Shown in pieces: positions 60,609 through 64,000 of a DNA stretch of 64,000 bases. A program made the position numbers and the translations under genes. This stretch comes from Afifella pfennigii DSM 17143. Its GTDB lineage: Bacteria > Pseudomonadota > Alphaproteobacteria > Rhizobiales > Afifellaceae. The notes below the pieces were generated by a model, which did not search any database, had not been told where the DNA came from, and saw nothing but the letters and a program-made list of their open reading frames with translations. Location: NCBI RefSeq assembly GCF_000688515.1, contig NZ_JHZK01000012.1, positions 36,188 through 100,187 on the forward strand. The letters are read 5' to 3'. Every line of letters starts with the position of its first letter. Positions within the stretch are counted from its first letter, which is position 1.

Positions 60609-61898
60609 ATGACCGTCCTGCTTGTCCTCGGCCTCCTCGCCCTCGGGCTTCTTCTGACGGTGCCGATGTTCGTCGTGCTCGCCGGCACTTCGTTCGTCAC
60701 CTTCTGGCTGACCTCGCCGATCCCGCTCTCCATCCTGCCGCAGCGCGTCTTCGCCGGCATCGAGAGCTTCGCGCTGCTGGCCATCCCGTTCTTCATCTTC
60801 GCGGCCAATATCATGGGCCGCGGGGGGCTCTCGGCCCGGCTCATCAACTTCATGCAGACGCTGGTCGGGCATCTGCCGGGCGGGCTCGGCATCACCGTGG
60901 TGCTGACCTGCGTGATGTTCGGCTCCATCACGGGCTCCAGCGCCTCCACCATCGTGGCGGTCGGCACCATCCTCTATCCGGCGCTCGTTCAGGCCGGCTA
61001 TTCGGAGCGCTTCGCCATCGGCGTCGTCACCGCCTCGGCGCTGATCGGCATGATCGTGCCGCCGAGCAACGCCATGATCGTCTATGGCTCGGTGGCGAAT
61101 GTGTCGATCGGCGCCCTGTTCATGTCGGGTATCGGGGCGAGCCTCGTCTTCACGACGATCTATTGCGGCTATTGCGTCGCCTGGGCGACGGCGAACGGCG
61201 TGCCGCGGACGAAGCGCGCCACCTTCCGCCAGGTGGTCGACGCCACCCTCGATGTCGTCTGGGGCATCGGCATGCCGGTCATCATCCTCGGCGGCATCTA
61301 TGGCGGCGTCTTCACCGCCACGGAGGCGGCGGCCGTCTCCGTCATCTACGCCGCCTTCGTGTGCTGCATCGTCTACCGCCAGCTCGACCTGAAAGGGCTG
61401 TGGGACGTGGCGGTGGAATCGGCGCTCGCCAGCGCCCGCATCCTCATCATGGTGGCGGCCGCCAAGCTGTTCTCCTGGCTCTTGACCATCTCCGGCGTCG
61501 CCGCGGCCGTCGCCGAGCCGCTGACGGCGATGCGCGACGACCCGAACATGCTGCTCGCGCTCGTCAACGTCATCACCCTCGGCTCGGGCATGTTCATCGA
61601 CGTCTTCTCCAACATCCTCATCATCGTGCCGGTGATCTTGGCGACGGTGATGGGCGCGGGCATCAGCGGCACGCATCTGGGCATCATCATGGTGGTCAAT
61701 GCCGATATCGGCAATGTGACGCCGCCTTTCGGGCTCAACCTGTTCGTCGCCAGCGGCACCTTCAACCGCTCCTATGGCAGCGTCGTTCTCGCCGTCCTGC
61801 CATGGCTCGGCCTGGCGCTGATTGCGCTCGCCATCATCACCTACATCCCCGAAATCAGTCTTTGGCTGCCGCGCCAACTCTACCCGCAGGTCCAATGA
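60609..61898 (+). CDS. dctM: TRAP transporter large permease DctM
   Basis: A 429-residue membrane protein of the ion-transporter superfamily with about twelve helices. Family motifs are FAGIESFALLAIPFFIFAAN, MGRGGLSARLINFMQTLVGH, MFGSITGSSASTIVAVGTIL and the second-repeat segment ALVNVITLGSGMFIDVFSNI. It transports the substrate using a sodium gradient. It is followed by a GC-rich stem-loop at 61903-61922 and the amidohydrolase gene. The start lies 42 bp after dctQ. Confidence 0.9.
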   Translation: MTVLLVLGLLALGLLLTVPMFVVLAGTSFVTFWLTSPIPLSILPQRVFAGIESFALLAIPFFIFAANIMGRGGLSARLINFMQTLVGHLPGGLGITVVLTCVMFGSITGSSASTIVAVGTILYPALVQAGYSERFAIGVVTASALIGMIVPPSNAMIVYGSVANVSIGALFMSGIGASLVFTTIYCGYCVAWATANGVPRTKRATFRQVVDATLDVVWGIGMPVIILGGIYGGVFTATEAAAVSVIYAAFVCCIVYRQLDLKGLWDVAVESALASARILIMVAAAKLFSWLLTISGVAAAVAEPLTAMRDDPNMLLALVNVITLGSGMFIDVFSNILIIVPVILATVMGAGISGTHLGIIMVVNADIGNVTPPFGLNLFVASGTFNRSYGSVVLAVLPWLGLALIALAIITYIPEISLWLPRQLYPQVQ

Positions 61899-61957
61899 CC
61901 CGGCCGCCGCGACGCCGCGGCGGTCCCGCCCCCCACCCCCCAGACATGGAGCACTTC

Positions 61958-63238
61958 ATGACGACCGATTTCCGCCAAGCCATCGTCGACAAGATCGACG
62001 AGAATCGCGATTACGCGATCGAGTTCCTGCGCCAGATGATCTCGATCCCGAGCGTGACCGGCGACGAGGCGGCGATCCAGCGCTTCGTGGCCGAGCATAT
62101 GCGCAAGGTCGGACTGGAGGTCGATATCTGGGAGACCGACTGGGAGGAGCTGAAGAAGCATCCCGGCTACCGCCCGGTCGCGCGCGGCTATGAGAACCGG
62201 CCGAATATCGTCGCCACCGCCAAGGGCAGCGGCGGCGGGCGCTCGCTCCTGCTCAACGGCCATACCGACGTCATCCCGGTCGGCGACGGCAGCGGCTGGA
62301 GCGACGATCCGTGGAGCGCGGCCGTGCGCGAGGGACGCATCTATGGCCGCGGCTCGGCCGACATGAAGAGCGGGGTGGCCGCCCATATCCTCGCCGTGGA
62401 GTTCCTGAAGAAGCTCGGCCTGACCACCAAGGGCGATGTCTATATCAACGTCGTCATCGACGAGGAGGTGAGCGGCCACGGCACGCTCGATACCGTCATT
62501 CGCGGCTACAAGGCCGATGCCGGCATCTCCGGCGAGACTTCCGACCTTGCCGTGCAGCCGGCCTGCATCGGGCGCATCTGGTTCGAGATCACGGTCCAGG
62601 GCAAGCCGGCGGGCGTGCAAAAACGCTACGAGGGCGTCTCCGGCATCGAGCTCGGCTACAAGATCGTCAAGGCGCTGCAGGAGCTGGAGGACGAGCGCGT
62701 CGCCACCGTCACCCATCCGCTCTATCCGAACGCGCTCGATTCGCTGCCCTGCCTCATCGGCTCCTTCCAGGCCGGCGCCTATCCGAGCGCCTTTCCCGAC
62801 AGCGCCGTCTTGCGCGGCTCCATCGGCACGGTGCCGGGCGAGGACCATGAGGGCGTCAAGCAGAGCCTCGTCGACAAGATCGCCGAAGTCGCGAAAACGG
62901 ACGAATGGATGAAGGACCATCCGCCCGTGGTGCGCTTCGTCGGCTACGATGCGGAGGCCTCCGAAATCGCGCAGGACCATCCGATCGTGGAGACGCTCTG
63001 CCGCGTCTATAAGGAGCATACCGGCAAGGACCCGGAGATCTCCGGCCGCCAGGGGGCCGCCGATACCCGTTTCCTCAACAAATACGCCGATACGCCGACG
63101 GTGATCTTCGGCCCCGGATCGACCTCCGTCATGCATGCCAATGACGAATATGTCTCCATCGAGGATTACATCGACGCCATCAAGGTGATGGCGCTCACCA
63201 TCGCCGAATGGTGCGGCGTGGAAGAGCAGCGCGGCTGA
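61958..63238 (+). CDS. M20-family metal-dependent amidohydrolase (ArgE/DapE type)
   Basis: A 426-residue zinc hydrolase. Metal ligands and catalytic residues are His102 and Asp104 in LLNGHTDVIPVGDGSG, Asp135 in YGRGSADMKSGVAAH, and Glu169-Glu170 in VVIDEEVSGHG. A dimerisation lid lies between about residues 200 and 310. The likely reaction is removal of an acyl, carbamoyl or similar group from an N-acylated amino acid brought in by the TRAP importer. The ATG at 61958 has GGAG at good spacing; the ATG 12 bases earlier is also in frame. It is the last gene of the rightward operon. Confidence 0.85.
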   Translation: MTTDFRQAIVDKIDENRDYAIEFLRQMISIPSVTGDEAAIQRFVAEHMRKVGLEVDIWETDWEELKKHPGYRPVARGYENRPNIVATAKGSGGGRSLLLNGHTDVIPVGDGSGWSDDPWSAAVREGRIYGRGSADMKSGVAAHILAVEFLKKLGLTTKGDVYINVVIDEEVSGHGTLDTVIRGYKADAGISGETSDLAVQPACIGRIWFEITVQGKPAGVQKRYEGVSGIELGYKIVKALQELEDERVATVTHPLYPNALDSLPCLIGSFQAGAYPSAFPDSAVLRGSIGTVPGEDHEGVKQSLVDKIAEVAKTDEWMKDHPPVVRFVGYDAEASEIAQDHPIVETLCRVYKEHTGKDPEISGRQGAADTRFLNKYADTPTVIFGPGSTSVMHANDEYVSIEDYIDAIKVMALTIAEWCGVEEQRG

Positions 63239-63268
63239 CGGCCTCGCCGCCTATCCGCCTTGCGATAG

Positions 63269-63330
63269 GGCCAGGATCCGTCAGGCCTGAGGGGCGTCGC
63301 CTCGCCTTGACGGGATCCTGGCCTTTCTTT
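63269..63330 (+). terminator. Terminator of the TRAP/amidohydrolase operon
   Basis: A long stem pairs GGCCAGGATCCGTCAGGC (from 63269) with GCCTTGACGGGATCCTGGCC (63304-63323), with two small bulges, and is followed by TTTCTTT. It ends the rightward operon; the next gene reads toward it from the other side. Confidence 0.75.
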
Positions 63331-63505
63331 GCCGATAAGAGGGGTGCCGACGACAAGCGCGCGGCCAGTCCTGCAAAGGCGGGTGAAATCGCGCTCCAAC
63401 TCCGGTTAAAGCCGTTCTGCGGGTGGGCGCAGATGGTCTCGATCGCCCGGTGAACGTCCCGCTATCGCTTGGGGGCTCGGCAGGAAGTCCTGCAACGAGC
63501 GAGCC

Positions 63506-64000
63506 TTAAAGGCTCCAATAGGTTGTGCCTTTGGCGATCTGTTCGGGGCCGAGGGCGGATTTGACGTCGATGACGACGCCGCCCTGGCGCAGGCCGGCGG
63601 TGAGCCTCTCGGCCGGCTGATCGAGATAGGCGCGGTGCGGCACGGCGAGGATGAGCGCGGCAAGGTCGGTCATGGCCTCGGCGGGCTGAAGCTTGAGGCC
63701 GTATTCGCGCTCCGCCTCGCCGGCATCGGCGATCGGATCGTGCACCAGCGGCCTTGCGCCGTAGTTCTTCAGCTCCGCGAGGATGTCGGGCACGCGGCTG
63801 TTGCGCAGGTCCGGCACGTTCTCCTTGAAGGTCAGGCCGAAGACGCCGATGCGCGCGCCCTGGATCTCGCCGCCGCCGGCCGCGATCAGCTTGACCGTGC
63901 GCTCGGCGATGAAGCGGCCGATGGAATCGTTGATGCGCCGGCCGGCGAGGATGACCTGCGGATGGTAGCCGAGCTGCTCGGCAAGGGCGGTCAGGTAATA
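63506..64000 (-). CDS. Nucleotide-sugar dehydrogenase, C-terminal part (cut by window edge)
   Basis: The last 164 residues of a UDP-N-acetyl-hexosamine or UDP-sugar dehydrogenase (WbpA/TviB/WecC group); the N-terminus lies beyond base 64000. The Rossmann-like C-terminal domain is clear: RIGVFGLTFKENVPDLRNSR V, then DILAELKNYGARPLVHDPIA, and ALILAVPHRAYLDQPAERLT. The sequence begins in the helix AEQLGYHPQVILAGRRINDS before it. Such enzymes make uronic acid precursors for capsule or O-antigen. It is unrelated to the catabolic island and marks a new region. Confidence 0.85.
   Translation of the reverse strand, partial: YYLTALAEQLGYHPQVILAGRRINDSIGRFIAERTVKLIAAGGGEIQGARIGVFGLTFKENVPDLRNSRVPDILAELKNYGARPLVHDPIADAGEAEREYGLKLQPAEAMTDLAALILAVPHRAYLDQPAERLTAGLRQGGVVIDVKSALGPEQIAKGTTYWSL

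Noticed and set aside
59916..61895. A 659-codon minus-strand frame
   Set aside because: Antisense shadow of dctQ and dctM; no ribosome-binding site and no family.
60218..61957. Long upstream extension of the M20 amidohydrolase frame
   Set aside because: It overlaps dctQ and dctM in another frame. The M20 domain begins right after the ATG at 61958, which has a ribosome-binding site.

Overview
The window is 64 kb of high-GC DNA from an alphaproteobacterium, most likely a member of the Hyphomicrobiales (Rhizobiales). The evidence is an RpoH-type sigma factor, RluD paired head to head with a DUF6476 membrane protein, a cyclohexanecarboxylate pathway whose BadI closely resembles the Rhodopseudomonas protein as I remember it, and a wealth of LIV, TRAP and TTT solute importers. 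No rRNA or CRISPR array was seen. One tRNA (Glu, CTC) is present.

Left end (0-8 kb): rpoH, rluD and DUF6476 are housekeeping genes. A lone strong terminator and tRNA-Glu follow. After the tRNA comes a lower-GC patch with four leftward phage-like or orphan genes, a beheaded TOBE domain from an ABC ATPase and a fragment of an IS256-family transposase. This looks like an eroded integration site.

Alicyclic acid catabolism (8-26 kb): a BadR-like MarR regulator, BadH, BadI, AliA, an AliB-like dehydrogenase with Asp where the catalytic Glu usually sits, a fused hydratase/hydroxyacyl-CoA dehydrogenase, thiolase, glutaryl-CoA dehydrogenase and a hotdog thioesterase. Together they spell out cyclohexanecarboxylate to pimeloyl-CoA to glutaryl-CoA to crotonyl-CoA. 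A complete LIV-type ABC importer is embedded in the same transcription unit. Related AT-rich palindromes lie in all three promoter regions.

Nitric-oxide module (26-29 kb): an NsrR-like Rrf2 regulator with two small partner genes stands back to back with a coupled operon of truncated haemoglobin, AhpD-like protein, DUF488 and 5-formyl-THF cyclo-ligase. A near-ideal inverted repeat lies between them.

Carboxylate uptake and molybdenum hydroxylase (29-41 kb): a TctD/TctE two-component system with a periplasmic binding protein, the TctCBA importer, then a three-gene CoxL/CoxM/CoxS-CoxG molybdo-flavoenzyme and a GntR regulator.

F420 block (41-50 kb): npdG, cofE, cofD, cofC and an fbiC (CofG-CofH) fusion form a complete deazaflavin pathway, which is uncommon in alphaproteobacteria. 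An LLM-class, probably F420-dependent, oxidoreductase lies about 2.5 kb further on.

Uncharacterised catabolic island (49-63 kb): the LLM oxidoreductase, a two-subunit CoA-transferase-fold enzyme, a PLP fold-type II enzyme and a second LIV importer are transcribed leftward. A TRAP importer and an M20 amidohydrolase run rightward. A shared near-palindromic 20-bp motif occurs upstream of all three units, with a weaker copy between the GntR gene and the F420 genes. This is the best candidate for an undescribed F420-linked pathway. The right edge cuts a nucleotide-sugar dehydrogenase.
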